From: Nanogingivalis sp964625845
Lineage (GTDB): Bacteria > Patescibacteriota > Saccharimonadia > Saccharimonadales > Saccharimonadaceae
Assembly (NCBI GenBank): GCA_964625845.1
Contig: CAZVBN010000002.1
Span: 8,160-72,159 of the forward strand
Direction: 5' to 3'
Length of the DNA stretch: 64,000 nucleotides
In this document: piece by piece, positions 32,688 to 41,909 of the stretch
Numbering within the stretch: the first letter of the stretch is position 1
How the letters are laid out: each line of letters opens with the position of its first letter
Position numbers and translations under genes: made by a program
Notes under the pieces: model-generated
Seen by the model: only the letters and a program-made list of their open reading frames with translations
Told to the model about the DNA's origin: nothing
The model's database searches: none

Positions 32688-32945
32688 CTAAGCTCGTTTA
32701 GCGCTCTGCGACGCAGAATGCTTTTCGTCTCTCAAGCGGAAGCTGATTCTGCCCTTTGTGAGATCGTAAGGGGTCAACTCTACTTCCACTCGATCGCCCG
32801 GCACCAAACGAATGTAATGCTTGCGCATTTTTCCGCTGATATGAGCGATGATTGTATGCCCATTTTGAAGTTCAACCTTAAACTGCGTGTTAGGCAAAGC
32901 CTCCACGATTTTCCCTTCAAGTTTGATTACTTCCTTTTGAGCCAT
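32688..32945 (-). CDS. infA: Translation initiation factor IF-1
   Basis: An 85-residue OB-fold protein: VIKLEGKIVEALPNTQFKVEL, HISGKMRKHYIRLVPGDRVEVEL, TKGRISFRLRDE. A C-terminal extension (KHSASQSAKRA) exceeds the usual length. Shine-Dalgarno GGAAGGAT. First gene of the alpha-operon block, behind the promoter at 32957-32985. Confidence 0.96.
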   Translation of the reverse strand: MAQKEVIKLEGKIVEALPNTQFKVELQNGHTIIAHISGKMRKHYIRLVPGDRVEVELTPYDLTKGRISFRLRDEKHSASQSAKRA

Positions 32946-32956
32946 AAATCCTTCCT

Positions 32957-32985
32957 ATTTTATATTATTTCGGAGCAAAAGTCAA
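32957..32985 (-). promoter_or_regulatory. Promoter of infA-rpmJ-rpsM-...
   Basis: Minus-strand -35 TTGACT (32985-32980), 17-bp spacer, -10 TAAAAT (32962-32957). Confidence 0.72.
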
Positions 32986-33000
32986 GAGTATTTTTTACAA

Positions 33001-33033
33001 TAAAATAAAAAACGCTCGCAAAAATACGAGCGC
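33001..33033 (-). terminator. Terminator of the HAD-hydrolase gene
   Basis: CGCTCG (33013-33018)/CGAGCG (33027-33032), with TTTTTTATTTT following on the minus strand. Confidence 0.72.
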
Positions 33034-33056
33034 CCATAAAATTGAATTTGGCGATC

Positions 33057-33947
33057 TTAATCCAAAAACTTCCGCCAAAAAGCGTTTTTGAAGTGCTTTT
33101 CGAGGCTTTCGCCTTTTCGAAACCGAATATTATCCGATTTTGCCTTACGATCGCCGTTGTGATCGCGCTCAACAGTTAGCCAATTCGACTCAACGAAAAT
33201 CAAATCTTTTCGGCTAAAAACAGATACAAATTCATCGTTTTTCGAAATTTCTTGATATAAATCAAATTGCGCATTGATTATAATTTTCGCTTGAGCCATA
33301 TTCAACAACTCCAAATCACCAAGCGTATCACCGACAGCCACAACGGTGTTCTGGTTTGCGAAAAAGTCTTCACCGAGAATTTTTCTAGCAATTTTATCTT
33401 TTTCGCACCAAGTGACCATTTCTCCGGTTTCTTGCCAAGAGCCATCTCTAATTCCAAACTCACAACCGATTCCAAATTCAAAACCAAATTCTTCGACAAA
33501 AGCGTCAACCAAAAATTGTGGAGAGCCAGAAATCGCAATCAATCGAAAATCCTTACTGTGTAATTTTTTAATCAACTCCAAGGAATAAGCATAAGCTTCG
33601 TATCGATATTCGTGCAGAACTTCGCGCGCAATTTTTGAAATCTCATCTTCAGAATAACCTTCGAAAAGGGTCGACATCAACGGATAAAATTTTTGCGAAT
33701 ATTCCGCAAACGCCTCGGAATAATTTTCCACGCGCCACTCTTTTTTAGAAAGATTGAACGCTTGAGTGTAATAATTCTTATAGCGTTTTCGAGCAAACTC
33801 CAACTCATTTTTCTGCTTTTCGAGTTTTTTGGCATAATTTCCGCGATACTCATAATTAGCAAAAAAATGTTTAATCAACAGAACTGGCAAATGATTATTC
33901 ATCACCGTTCCATCTATGTCAAAAAAAGCAACTTTTTGGTTTTTCAT
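33057..33947 (-). CDS. HAD-superfamily phosphatase (SerB/HAD-IB-like)
   Basis: A 296-residue hydrolase. Motif I VAFFDIDGTVMNN with the two aspartates, motif II ISGSPQFLV, motif III/IV VVAVGDTLGDLELLNMA. A helical cap of about 100 residues lies between motifs I and II (YKNYYTQAFNLSKKEWRVEN), as in HAD-IB enzymes such as phosphoserine or lipid-phosphate phosphatases. Start: ATG at 33947 with AGAGGTGG upstream. It replaces adk/map in the usual secY-adk-map-infA order. Monocistronic, with its own terminator. Confidence 0.82.
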   Translation of the reverse strand: MKNQKVAFFDIDGTVMNNHLPVLLIKHFFANYEYRGNYAKKLEKQKNELEFARKRYKNYYTQAFNLSKKEWRVENYSEAFAEYSQKFYPLMSTLFEGYSEDEISKIAREVLHEYRYEAYAYSLELIKKLHSKDFRLIAISGSPQFLVDAFVEEFGFEFGIGCEFGIRDGSWQETGEMVTWCEKDKIARKILGEDFFANQNTVVAVGDTLGDLELLNMAQAKIIINAQFDLYQEISKNDEFVSVFSRKDLIFVESNWLTVERDHNGDRKAKSDNIRFRKGESLEKHFKNAFWRKFLD

Positions 33948-34000
33948 AAAAACCACCTCTTTCTAAATGTACTATGAACGTATTTTACCATTTTTCAGGC

Positions 34001-34035
34001 AAAAAGAAAATTCCTTACGCTTTTAGTAAGGAATT
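34001..34035 (-). terminator. Terminator after the sortase gene
   Basis: 9-bp stem AATTCCTTA (34009-34017)/TAAGGAATT (34027-34035), followed on the minus strand by TTCTTTTT. It touches the sortase stop codon. Confidence 0.72.
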
Positions 34036-34742
34036 TAAACTCGGACTGCACGCAACATTACGCGACTATCGAAGGTTTGCGAATCTTGAATCCAGTTTCC
34101 AACGCAAGTTATGATATTTAGACCTTCTTTTCCGCTTTCGATCGATTCTAGCATCGTGGACATTCCGTATTTGTTGGACGGATCATTTATTTCGGAAAGC
34201 TTCATTTGGCGATTATCGCGAACTTTGTATGTGAAAATTTCACCGTCTCCGCGCTCGATGATTATTTTTTCGCCAACCGCCAAGTTGCCTAGTTTTTCAA
34301 AAATTCCACCATAATTTGGACCGCCATTGTGTCCATCCATCAAAATCGCACCCGCATCAACTCCAGGTTTAGCACTCGCGGTATACCAACCAGCGTCATG
34401 AATCGAAATCGGCGAATCTAGCTGATTAGTGTTTTTGATTATGCCAATCTGAACAACGCGCGCTTTATTGATATTCAAAGACGGAATTGAAATATATCGC
34501 GGATAGCTCGCCGGGACAGTATATTCGTCCTTTTGTTCCTGAGTGATTGGCGTTTCGTCAACGGTTATAGTCACGCCGTCAACCGTAGTTGTAATAATTT
34601 GTGGCTGAAAAAACTTCTTCCAGATATAAAACGTGGTCAATCCAGCCAAAATCAGCCAAACTAAAATCAACACGATTCTGATTTTAGTCTTGTGTTTGCT
34701 GAAAAAACTACGTTTAACAGTTATTTTCTTATTCGTACTCAT
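34035..34742 (-). CDS. Sortase (class E/F-like)
   Basis: A 235-residue membrane-anchored transpeptidase. Basic N-terminus, one helix (IVLILVWLILAGLTTFYIW), then the sortase fold with His138 in LMDGHNGGP, Cys213 in NIITCVGNW and Arg226 in FDSRVMLRAV. It would attach surface proteins to the wall or polymerise pilin-like proteins. No LPxTG substrate or pilin gene is visible nearby. It overlaps secY by 14 nt, so its expression is tied to the translocase that exports its substrates. Confidence 0.88.
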   Translation of the reverse strand: MSTNKKITVKRSFFSKHKTKIRIVLILVWLILAGLTTFYIWKKFFQPQIITTTVDGVTITVDETPITQEQKDEYTVPASYPRYISIPSLNINKARVVQIGIIKNTNQLDSPISIHDAGWYTASAKPGVDAGAILMDGHNGGPNYGGIFEKLGNLAVGEKIIIERGDGEIFTYKVRDNRQMKLSEINDPSNKYGMSTMLESIESGKEGLNIITCVGNWIQDSQTFDSRVMLRAVRV

Positions 34743-36138
34743 CGTAAGTTACCATTAACGCGCGCGAATTTACCTGTCGAAGCGTTTCAAGGGCAACTGT
34801 CACAACGATCAGCAATCCAGTTCCACCGATAGACAGATTACTGTTCTGGATTGACGCCAAATTATAAAGCAAATAGTCCGCAACAAAAGGCATCAAAGCG
34901 ATAAATCCAAGCGCCAAAGCACCAAACAAATTCAAGCGGTTAACAGTTTTATTCAAATATTCCGCGGTCGAAATTCCTGGGCGAACACCTTCAATAAATC
35001 CACCTTGTTTTTGAAGATTGTCAGCGATTTCATTCGAATTGAAGACAATTGAAGTATAAAAATACGTAAACGCAACAATCAAGATGAAATAAACTGTCGG
35101 ATAAATAAACGATTCGAGCGACGAGCCTGTAAAATTACCAGCGCTTGGAGCCTGAAACCAAGTGATCAGTTTTTCGGCAAGCTCAGCGTTCCAGCCTGAA
35201 GATTTCATAACTTGACCAGCAAAAGCCGGCAAACTCAAAAACGAAACTGCAAAGATAACTGGAATCACGCCCGCAACGATCATTTTGATAGGAAGAATAC
35301 TGCGAATTCCGCCGTAAGTTGAATTTCCGTGAACTCGTTTGGCGTAATTGATAGTAATCACACGTTGCGCTTCGTTGATTTTTACCAAAGAATAAAGTAA
35401 AATCACACCAACCGCCAACATGATAACTCCAATCCAGAAGACAACTGGGTTAATCGGAAGCGTAAACCAGCCGAAAACATTCATTGCGCCATAAGTTGAA
35501 GTGTCAGTAATCGACGACAAAAGTGTAGCGAGCGTCGTAGGAAGTTGCGAAACAATTCCCGCAAAAATCAATAGCGAAATACCGTTTCCAACGCCCTTTT
35601 CGGTGATGATTTCGCCAATCCACATCAAAAGAACCGAACCGGCCGTCATCGCACCAACCGCAACAACCCAGTCCATCATCGACATGCCGTCAAAAACTGT
35701 TGTGTTTTGCGACAAAATTGTAGTTTGAAGAATAAAAATATATGCAATCGACTGGACAATCGCCAAAGGAACTGTCAAAATTCGTGTCCATTGATTGATT
35801 TTTTGGCGACCAGATTCACCGTCATTGCTCAATTCTTCAAGCGAAGGAATCGCCTTAGTTATAAGCTGAGTGATAATCGACGCCGTAATAAAAGGCGAAA
35901 GCCCGACAAGCATGATCGAGAAAGATGTCAGCGAACCACCAGTAAGCAAGTTAATAAAACCACCCAAATCAGTTGAATTTATAGCGTTAGCAACAACGTC
36001 TTTAAGTTCTGTTGGATCAGCCAAAGGTACCGGTACGTGTGACAAAAATCGATAAACAACCAAAAGCCCAATTACGCCAAAAACTCGACGGCGCATGTCT
36101 TTATTTTTAAGTGATTTAAATATATTCTTCCAATTCAT
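34729..36138 (-). CDS. secY: Preprotein translocase subunit SecY
   Basis: A 469-residue channel protein with ten helices. FINLLTGGSLTSFSIMLVGLSPFI and the plug region, GESGRQKINQWTR, NYAKRVHGNSTYGG and GVRPGISTAEYLNK are SecY marks. It forms the membrane pore with SecE and SecG. A -10 TAAAAT at 36151-36146 puts the transcript start at the ATG, so it has its own leaderless promoter and is not strictly part of the rplO operon. Confidence 0.96.
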   Translation of the reverse strand: MNWKNIFKSLKNKDMRRRVFGVIGLLVVYRFLSHVPVPLADPTELKDVVANAINSTDLGGFINLLTGGSLTSFSIMLVGLSPFITASIITQLITKAIPSLEELSNDGESGRQKINQWTRILTVPLAIVQSIAYIFILQTTILSQNTTVFDGMSMMDWVVAVGAMTAGSVLLMWIGEIITEKGVGNGISLLIFAGIVSQLPTTLATLLSSITDTSTYGAMNVFGWFTLPINPVVFWIGVIMLAVGVILLYSLVKINEAQRVITINYAKRVHGNSTYGGIRSILPIKMIVAGVIPVIFAVSFLSLPAFAGQVMKSSGWNAELAEKLITWFQAPSAGNFTGSSLESFIYPTVYFILIVAFTYFYTSIVFNSNEIADNLQKQGGFIEGVRPGISTAEYLNKTVNRLNLFGALALGFIALMPFVADYLLYNLASIQNSNLSIGGTGLLIVVTVALETLRQVNSRALMVTYDEYE

Positions 36139-36180
36139 AACTTATATTTTACCACACTTCAAGTTTGAAAAAAAGCCTTT

Positions 36181-37008
36181 TTACTTGAAAATGAAATAAA
36201 TCATTACCAATATGCCGAAAATGATTCGATACCAGCCAAAAATCTGAAAATCGTTGTTTTTGAGATAGCGAATCAGGAATTTAATCGCAAAAATCGAAAC
36301 GATAAAAGTCGCCACCAGCGAAAATCCAAGCACAAATAATTCGGTCGCCGAAAAATTAAAGCCGTATTTTACGATTTTTAGCGCGCCAGCACCAAAAATA
36401 ATTGGAATCCCCATGAAAAACGAAAATTCAGCCGCAATTTCGCGCGATACACCGCTCAAAAGTCCGCCAATAATCGTCGATCCAGATCTTGAAGTTCCAG
36501 GAACGAGCGATAAAACCTGAAAACCGCCAATCTTCGCCGCGTCCAGATAGCTCATATCTGCGAAATCTTTGATTTTAGGTTGTTTTTTGTGGCGAGCGAA
36601 ATATCTTTCGATCACAATAAACAAAATTCCATAAATAATCAAAGCTGTCGCCACAACAAACGGATTCAACAGCTTCGCCTCAATAAAATCATCTAGCAAA
36701 AAGCCGAGAACTCCAGCCGGCAAACAACCAATAATGACTTTTTTCCAGAGATCGAGCGTTTTCTCTCGTTGGTAGCGAGTTTTTCGCTTCGAAAACGGAT
36801 TTAGTTTTTCAAAGTAAAGCACTACAACCGCCAAAATCGCGCCAAGCTGAATCACCACCAAGAATAGATTTTTAAAATCGGCCGAAAAATTGAGCTTCAA
36901 AAACTCATCAACCAAAATCATATGACCAGTACTAGAAATTGGTAGCCACTCTGTAATACCTTCGACGATACTAATCACCAAAAGCTTTAAGACTTCGAAA
37001 ATATCCAT
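36181..37008 (-). CDS. uppP: Undecaprenyl-diphosphatase
   Basis: A 275-residue polytopic membrane enzyme. SIVEGITEWLPISSTGHMIL near the N-terminus, and SLVPGTSRSGSTIIGGLLSG, which carries the catalytic Glu/Arg/Ser set. It recycles the lipid carrier for cell-wall polymer synthesis; bacitracin resistance is a side effect. It sits between rplO and secY with its own leaderless promoter (TAAAAT at 37021-37016). Confidence 0.93.
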   Translation of the reverse strand: MDIFEVLKLLVISIVEGITEWLPISSTGHMILVDEFLKLNFSADFKNLFLVVIQLGAILAVVVLYFEKLNPFSKRKTRYQREKTLDLWKKVIIGCLPAGVLGFLLDDFIEAKLLNPFVVATALIIYGILFIVIERYFARHKKQPKIKDFADMSYLDAAKIGGFQVLSLVPGTSRSGSTIIGGLLSGVSREIAAEFSFFMGIPIIFGAGALKIVKYGFNFSATELFVLGFSLVATFIVSIFAIKFLIRYLKNNDFQIFGWYRIIFGILVMIYFIFK

Positions 37009-37035
37009 AACCTCTATTTTATCATAAAAAATCAG

Positions 37036-37070
37036 AAATTAAAACAGCCCCGCCAGAGCGAGAGCTGTTC
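37036..37070 (-). terminator. Terminator after rplO
   Basis: AACAGC (37043-37048)/GCTGTT (37064-37069) with a T-rich run on the minus strand. It separates rplF-rplR-rpsE-rplO from uppP and secY. Confidence 0.6.
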
Positions 37071-37077
37071 TTGTAGA

Positions 37078-37542
37078 TTATTTATCTTCTTTGACAGAAG
37101 TTTTTAGCGGAGTGGCAACTTTTTCGAATTTACCACCAGCTTTTTCGATAGCAGCAACAACTGATTTCGAAGCAGCTTGAACCTTCAAGTTGACCTTTTC
37201 GTTCAATTCACCGCGAGCAATAACTTTCACTTTGTGGAAAGGAGTTGCGATGTAGCCTTCTTCGAAAAGTCGGAAGTTGTCAACGTCGCCAGCCAAATCG
37301 TTCAAATGATCAAGATAAACGATTTGCGCAGGTTTTCGCAAAGATTTGAATCCGCGAGTTTTTGGAGTGGCTTTAACGATTGAGTTTTGACCACCTTGGA
37401 AGGTTGCGCGAAGTTTTTTACCAGTTCGAGCACCCTGACCTTTTGTACCGCGACCAGCAGTCTTACCGCGACCAGCTGAGATACCGCGACCAACACGGAT
37501 TTTTGATTTGTTTGCTGAAACTTGGAGTTCATTGTATTTCAT
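37078..37542 (-). CDS. rplO: Ribosomal protein uL15
   Basis: A 154-residue protein: KIRVGRGISAGRGKTAGRGTKGQGARTG, typical glycine-arginine N-terminus, and FKSLRKPAQIVYLDHL. It follows rpsE directly (1-nt overlap) with no rpmD (uL30) between, the known CPR condition. Confidence 0.96.
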   Translation of the reverse strand: MKYNELQVSANKSKIRVGRGISAGRGKTAGRGTKGQGARTGKKLRATFQGGQNSIVKATPKTRGFKSLRKPAQIVYLDHLNDLAGDVDNFRLFEEGYIATPFHKVKVIARGELNEKVNLKVQAASKSVVAAIEKAGGKFEKVATPLKTSVKEDK

Positions 37543-38135
37543 TACTTGCTCTCCTTTTTAGCTTTCGCTTTTGGCGCGTTTATCCATTGATCTTTTGGAG
37601 CGAGACTTTTTAGCGCTTCAACAGTTGCGTAAGCGATGTTAACTTTGTTTGTTGAGCCAAGCGATTTTGAAAGCATGTTGTGAATTCCAGTTACGCCGAT
37701 GATTTGTCGAACAACACCACCAGCGATAATACCAGTACCAGGAGCGGCAGGTTTCAAAAGAACGTGCGCGCCAGTAACTTTCTTTTCGACTTCGTGAGGA
37801 ATTGTGTTTCCTTCAAGAGCGATTTCAATCATGTTTTTCTTGGCAACGTTGGTTGCTTTTGCGATAGCGGCAGTCACGTCTTGACCTTTGGCTACACCAA
37901 CACCAACTTTAGTTTTTTTGTCACCAACAACAACAAGTGCTTTGAAGCGGAATCGGCGACCACCTTTTACCACGCGAGAAACGCGGTCGATGTTGATAAC
38001 CAATTCTTCAAATTGTTTTTCTTCGCGAACTTGTTCGTTTCGGCGACCACGAGGTGCGCGTCGGTCGTTTCGGCGACCTTCACCTCGGTTTTGTGAGTTT
38101 CGGCGAGGAGCCTGTACGTTTTGCGCTTCTGCCAT
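37542..38135 (-). CDS. rpsE: Ribosomal protein uS5
   Basis: A 197-residue protein. A basic disordered N-terminus of about 45 residues (RRNSQNRGEGRRNDRRAPRG) precedes LVINIDRVSRVVKGGRRFRF and the core VLLKPAAPGTGIIAGGVVRQ. The N-terminal extension is longer than in E. coli. Confidence 0.96.
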   Translation of the reverse strand: MAEAQNVQAPRRNSQNRGEGRRNDRRAPRGRRNEQVREEKQFEELVINIDRVSRVVKGGRRFRFKALVVVGDKKTKVGVGVAKGQDVTAAIAKATNVAKKNMIEIALEGNTIPHEVEKKVTGAHVLLKPAAPGTGIIAGGVVRQIIGVTGIHNMLSKSLGSTNKVNIAYATVEALKSLAPKDQWINAPKAKAKKESK

Positions 38136-38136
38136 A

Positions 38137-38493
38137 TTAGAACTCCAATCCTTCCTTGCGAGCTGCGTCTGCCAAAGCGGCTAGGCGACCAGCGTATTGT
38201 CGGCCATTTCGGTCGAACACAACTGCGTTAATTTTAGCTTTCTTTGCTTTTTTGGCGATTTCAGCACCAATTTTTGCGCAAAGTTCAGTTTTTGAACCTT
38301 TAGCTTTTGAACCAACAGTTGTAGCTGAAACCAAAGTTTTTTGCGCTACATCGTCGATGATTTGAGCTGAAACGTGTAGATTGCTGATTGTCACAGTCAA
38401 GCGTGGTTGTTCAGCAGTTCCTGAAACTTTCGCTCGAACGCGGTTTTTTCGCAAAGATTTGTTAAGTTGTTTTTGGGCTAATGCGTTAGACAT
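38137..38493 (-). CDS. rplR: Ribosomal protein uL18
   Basis: A 118-residue protein: RVRAKVSGTAEQPRLTVTISN, then AEIAKKAKKAKINAVVFDRNGRQYAGR, close to standard L18. Binds 5S rRNA. Its ATG overlaps the rplF stop by one base. Confidence 0.95.
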   Translation of the reverse strand: MSNALAQKQLNKSLRKNRVRAKVSGTAEQPRLTVTISNLHVSAQIIDDVAQKTLVSATTVGSKAKGSKTELCAKIGAEIAKKAKKAKINAVVFDRNGRQYAGRLAALADAARKEGLEF

Positions 38494-39029
38494 TATTTAC
38501 CTGCCTTTCCTGCTTTTCGCAAGATAACTTCATCAACATATTTAATACCTTTACCTTTGTATGGTTCAGGCTTCTTCAAAGCTCGGATTTCTGCAGCAGC
38601 TTGACCAACAGCTTGTTTGTCGATTCCGCTAACAGTGATGATCATTTTGTCGTTCGACAAAGTGATGCCTTCTTTAGCTTTGTAGATTACTGGGTGAGAA
38701 AAACCAAGTTGCATTTCCAATTCGCTTGGATTGTTAGTTTGGACACGGAAACCAACTCCGTTAACTTCCAATTTTTTCTCAAAGCCCTGAGTTACGCCAA
38801 CAACGGCGTTATTCAAAAGGGCTCGTTGTAGACCGTGTTGCGCACGAGCTACTCGTTCGTCGTTATTGCGAACAACCTTCAAAGTTGTGCCGTCAAGTTC
38901 GACTTTCACATCTGACAAATGAGGCACAGTTAGTTCGCCTTTAGCGCCTTTAACTGAAATCTCGTTCTCGTCAATCGTGATTGTCACACCAGCCGGAACC
39001 TCAATAGGTAGTTTTCCGATTCGACTCAT
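38493..39029 (-). CDS. rplF: Ribosomal protein uL6
   Basis: A 178-residue protein: MSRIGKLPIEVPAGVTITID and the C-terminal EPYKGKGIKYVDEVILRKAGK. Start: ATG at 39029 follows AAAGGAA; upstream in-frame codons belong to the leader. It heads a separate unit with its own promoter, because a 4.2 kb insertion splits it from rpsH. Confidence 0.96.
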   Translation of the reverse strand: MSRIGKLPIEVPAGVTITIDENEISVKGAKGELTVPHLSDVKVELDGTTLKVVRNNDERVARAQHGLQRALLNNAVVGVTQGFEKKLEVNGVGFRVQTNNPSELEMQLGFSHPVIYKAKEGITLSNDKMIITVSGIDKQAVGQAAAEIRALKKPEPYKGKGIKYVDEVILRKAGKAGK

Positions 39030-39143
39030 TGAACTATTCCTTTCATTTAAAGAGTGATTTTTGTTTCCGTGCTTTCGCTTCGCTTGTGGCGAATTGAGGC
39101 GCAAAATCTCCCAAATTTCACTCGCATTATTATTAACTTTTCC

Positions 39144-39172
39144 AGTTTAACATATTTGGCGAGGTTTTTCAA
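39144..39172 (-). promoter_or_regulatory. Promoter of rplF-rplR-rpsE-rplO
   Basis: Minus-strand -35 TTGAAA (39172-39167), 17-bp spacer, -10 TAAACT (39149-39144). Leaves a leader of about 110 nt. Confidence 0.65.
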
Positions 39173-39193
39173 GGGTTTTTATAATTTCTACAG

Positions 39194-39227
39194 TTGACTT
39201 GTTGACATAATTATGTTAAAGTATAAT
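39194..39227 (+). promoter_or_regulatory. Promoter with internal palindrome, upstream of the 255-codon gene
   Basis: -35 TTGACT (39194-39199), 17-bp spacer, -10 TAAAGT (39217-39222); an alternative TATAAT lies at 39222-39227. The spacer contains a perfect 12-bp palindrome ACATAATTATGT (39205-39216), a candidate operator. Confidence 0.5.
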
Positions 39228-39265
39228 TATCGCGAACGCGAAATATATTACAGGAGGTTTCCAAA

Positions 39266-40033
39266 ATGGCGGAAACAGAACATTACAAAAAGATACTAAA
39301 ATTATTGAATAATAATTATCCGGATCAAACGGTTAGATTCGAAGCTTTGGTAGATATCGACGAAAATATATTCGACGAACTCTGGCAATGGATTCGGGAT
39401 TTTAGCTCAGAAAGAGACAAAAGAAATATTTTTTCAATCGTAAATATATTTAATAGAATCCGAACTGAAACTAAAATTCTCAATTGTACGACTAATGAAG
39501 TTATTAAGCTATCTGAAATTCGTACCGACCTGCTAGGATTATCGAGTTTTAATTTTAATTATTTCTTCACAGTAAGAAATATAGACAAAATGCTCCTACC
39601 CGAATCGGAGCGTGTGATTTTTACAGAACATCACGTGTTCTTTGAAGCTACAAATTATAAAAAAGGTAGTCTTCGTGAACTTAGAAATCACGATTTCGCG
39701 AAAGTAATTATCGATATCAAAACACATAAAAGACTTCATGCCGATATCGAAAAGAATTTTCCAGAGAATCCACCAATCGTTTCTGAGAAAACTGCGCGAA
39801 ATTTACTCAATATTTTAGACAGTCAAAAGATTCATGTTCGCGAAGAAATCAGTGAGGCTGAAAAATTTAAAATCTTGCTTCATTCACTTAGTCTTTTAAT
39901 TGAAGAATCTTTGAAGGGGTATAAAGAAATATCGACTTTCGAAAATTCAGAAATATTAATTGACGCGATAAAGCTAGAAAGATTTATTCAAGCCCAATCA
40001 AGGTGGGCGAATAAATTTAAAGCTGATTCATAA
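39266..40033 (+). CDS. Unknown protein with HNH-like motif (255 residues)
   Basis: Opens MAETEHYKKILKLLNNNYPD after a strong AGGAGG. About residues 120-165 read EHHVFFEATNYKKG...LRNHDFAKVIIDIKTHKRLHADI, a His-His / Asn / His spacing reminiscent of HNH nucleases. The same pattern occurs in the gene at 41953, so the two are probably related. It runs opposite to the ribosomal genes around it and uses AGA more than neighbouring genes. Nuclease activity is only a suggestion; the helical rest is unrecognised. Confidence 0.6.
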   Translation: MAETEHYKKILKLLNNNYPDQTVRFEALVDIDENIFDELWQWIRDFSSERDKRNIFSIVNIFNRIRTETKILNCTTNEVIKLSEIRTDLLGLSSFNFNYFFTVRNIDKMLLPESERVIFTEHHVFFEATNYKKGSLRELRNHDFAKVIIDIKTHKRLHADIEKNFPENPPIVSEKTARNLLNILDSQKIHVREEISEAEKFKILLHSLSLLIEESLKGYKEISTFENSEILIDAIKLERFIQAQSRWANKFKADS

Positions 40034-40089
40034 GCAATCCGAAAGGGTTGCTATTTTTTCGCTATTTTTCAACAAATTATTTCGAAATG

Positions 40090-41815
40090 CTATTTTCCGG
40101 TCGTGCGAAGTTCGATTGCGGCTTGAACGTTATCGGTGATTATTCCGTCGGCGTTCGAATGAAGATAGTTTGCGATAATTTGCTCTTCATTTATAGTCCA
40201 GACGTAGATTTTTTTGCCGGCATGATGTGCCTGCTTGGCTAAATTTTTGTCGAACGAAAAATCTTCAACCACGAAAAAATCAACTTTGGTACGCAAATTC
40301 AAGCGACCAAACTGAAAAGGAATGATGTGGCCGGTACGAATTTCGGGTTTTTTGTGCTCGATTTTCTCAAGTGCGGGCAAATTCAAAGAAATCACGCGCG
40401 AACCGCTCGGCAAATTAGCTTTTTCCCCATTCAGCCAAAAATAAATCCGTGTAATTTTGCGGTTCGGAGCCGTGAAGTTTTAGCTCGACGAACAATTTCA
40501 TGTTGAGTTTGCGAGCGCGCGCCGCGAATTCTTCAAACGAAACCAGCCGACTTTTGAATTCGCCCGCGGATATTTCGATTTTTTCTAGTTCAGCCAAAGT
40601 TAAGTCCTGAACTCTTTCGGAACGACCAGCTAATCTATTCAAACTAAAATCATGAATCACCACAAATTTACGATCGCGCGTCAAAATCACATCTGTTTCC
40701 ATCGCGTCAGCGCCAGATTTTTTGGCATTTTCCAGAGCTTCGAGTGAATTTTCGACCGCCGCCGAAGTTTCGCCACGATGAGCAATAATTTCAACTTGTC
40801 GATTGATTTTTGTCGAATAAAAAGTCCAAACATTCCACGTTAAAGCACCTGCCAAAATCACCACACTCGCCGCCAAAATCCAACGCGCGCGAACGATTTC
40901 GGTTTGCTTGGGGTAATTTAGTCTAGATTCAACTGGCAATTTTTCTTCGTCCAGCAAAAAGCACAGCAAAATTTCAGCAAAAAACACCTTAGAAAAAATC
41001 GCCAGCACAAAAATCACAGCCTCATTCACAAACCCAAAAATCAGCATCGTTTCCAAAGCACTAATCTGTGGATTGACAATTCCAAAAACCACACTAATAA
41101 AAATCGCCATAATGGTCAAAATCATTACCATCAAAAGCACATAAAACAGCCCAACGCCAAAAAGTCTGGTGAAATATTTTCGACTAAGTCGCCAACTCCA
41201 CCGAGCGTTTCGCAAAATCGAATTTTTATTGATAATTGTCAGCGGCAGCAAGAAAATCAAGCGAAAATTCACCCAAAAAATCGCCAACAAAAAGCCAAAA
41301 TAAACTGTTGCGCCGAGCGAGCTTTTTAGCAATTCTTCAGTAATAAATTTCGGAATATAGAGCTTTTCTAGCAAAAACGAGCTCAAACCAAGATTCGACA
41401 AAGGAATCATCGCAACAAAATAAATCAACAGCAGAAAAATTTGCGGATTCAACACTGCACGAAATTCCGTAAATGCGCCAACCACAACTCTCCGCAAAGA
41501 AAAATTCACTCGCCGACGACTTGCCAGCACCAGCTGAAACAAAAATGAAAATTCAAACAGCAAGAAAAACGCCACGACTAGCGCATAAATCAGCGCCGCA
41601 CCAATCGCCAGCGGATTCATCAAAATATCGCCAAAATTATCCTTATTCAGGTTGTCATAACCGAGCCACGCCAGAAAAGTCTGGAGCAAAAAACTCAACA
41701 AAAAAGTCCCAGCCACCGCCGAAAAAAAGTGCAACAAACTGACTGCAATCAAAAAACGCCATCTTTGACGGTAAATCTTATTCCAGGATTCGAGAAAAAT
41801 TTTCCAGCTTGTCAT
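40090..41815 (-). pseudogene. Membrane-anchored glycerophosphodiester phosphodiesterase, frameshifted
   Basis: The first frame (41815-40415, 466 codons) encodes about eight membrane helices and then a GDPD domain: EIIAHRGETSAAVENSLEAL, VIHDFSLNRLAGR, MKLFVELKLHG. It ends EWGKS-stop. The second frame (to 40090) continues the domain: NLPSGSRVISLNLPALEKI, PEIRTGHIIP, KIYVWTINEEQIIANYL, GIITDNV. Removing one A from the A5 run near 40427 joins them as EWGKANLPSGS with no gap. So this is a single-base insertion (real, or a homopolymer error), or a slippage site. The intact enzyme would hydrolyse glycerophosphodiesters or lipoteichoic-like polymers outside the membrane, as YhdW/GlpQ-like proteins with this architecture do. 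Confidence 0.8.
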
Positions 41816-41823
41816 TTCAGATC

Positions 41824-41852
41824 ATTGTAGCATTTTTTGGCGGATTTTTCAA
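41824..41852 (-). promoter_or_regulatory. GDPD promoter, leaderless type
   Basis: Minus-strand -35 TTGAAA (41852-41847), 17-bp spacer, -10 TACAAT (41829-41824), ATG at 41815. Confidence 0.65.
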
Positions 41853-41867
41853 ATATTACGCTTAACC

Positions 41868-41896
41868 TTGAAACTTATCACAAAAAATTGTAAAAT
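41868..41896 (+). promoter_or_regulatory. Promoter of the 422-codon HNH-like gene
   Basis: -35 TTGAAA (41868-41873), 17-bp spacer, -10 TAAAAT (41891-41896). It is back to back with the GDPD promoter. Confidence 0.65.
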
Positions 41897-41909
41897 AAAA
41901 ACAAATGAA

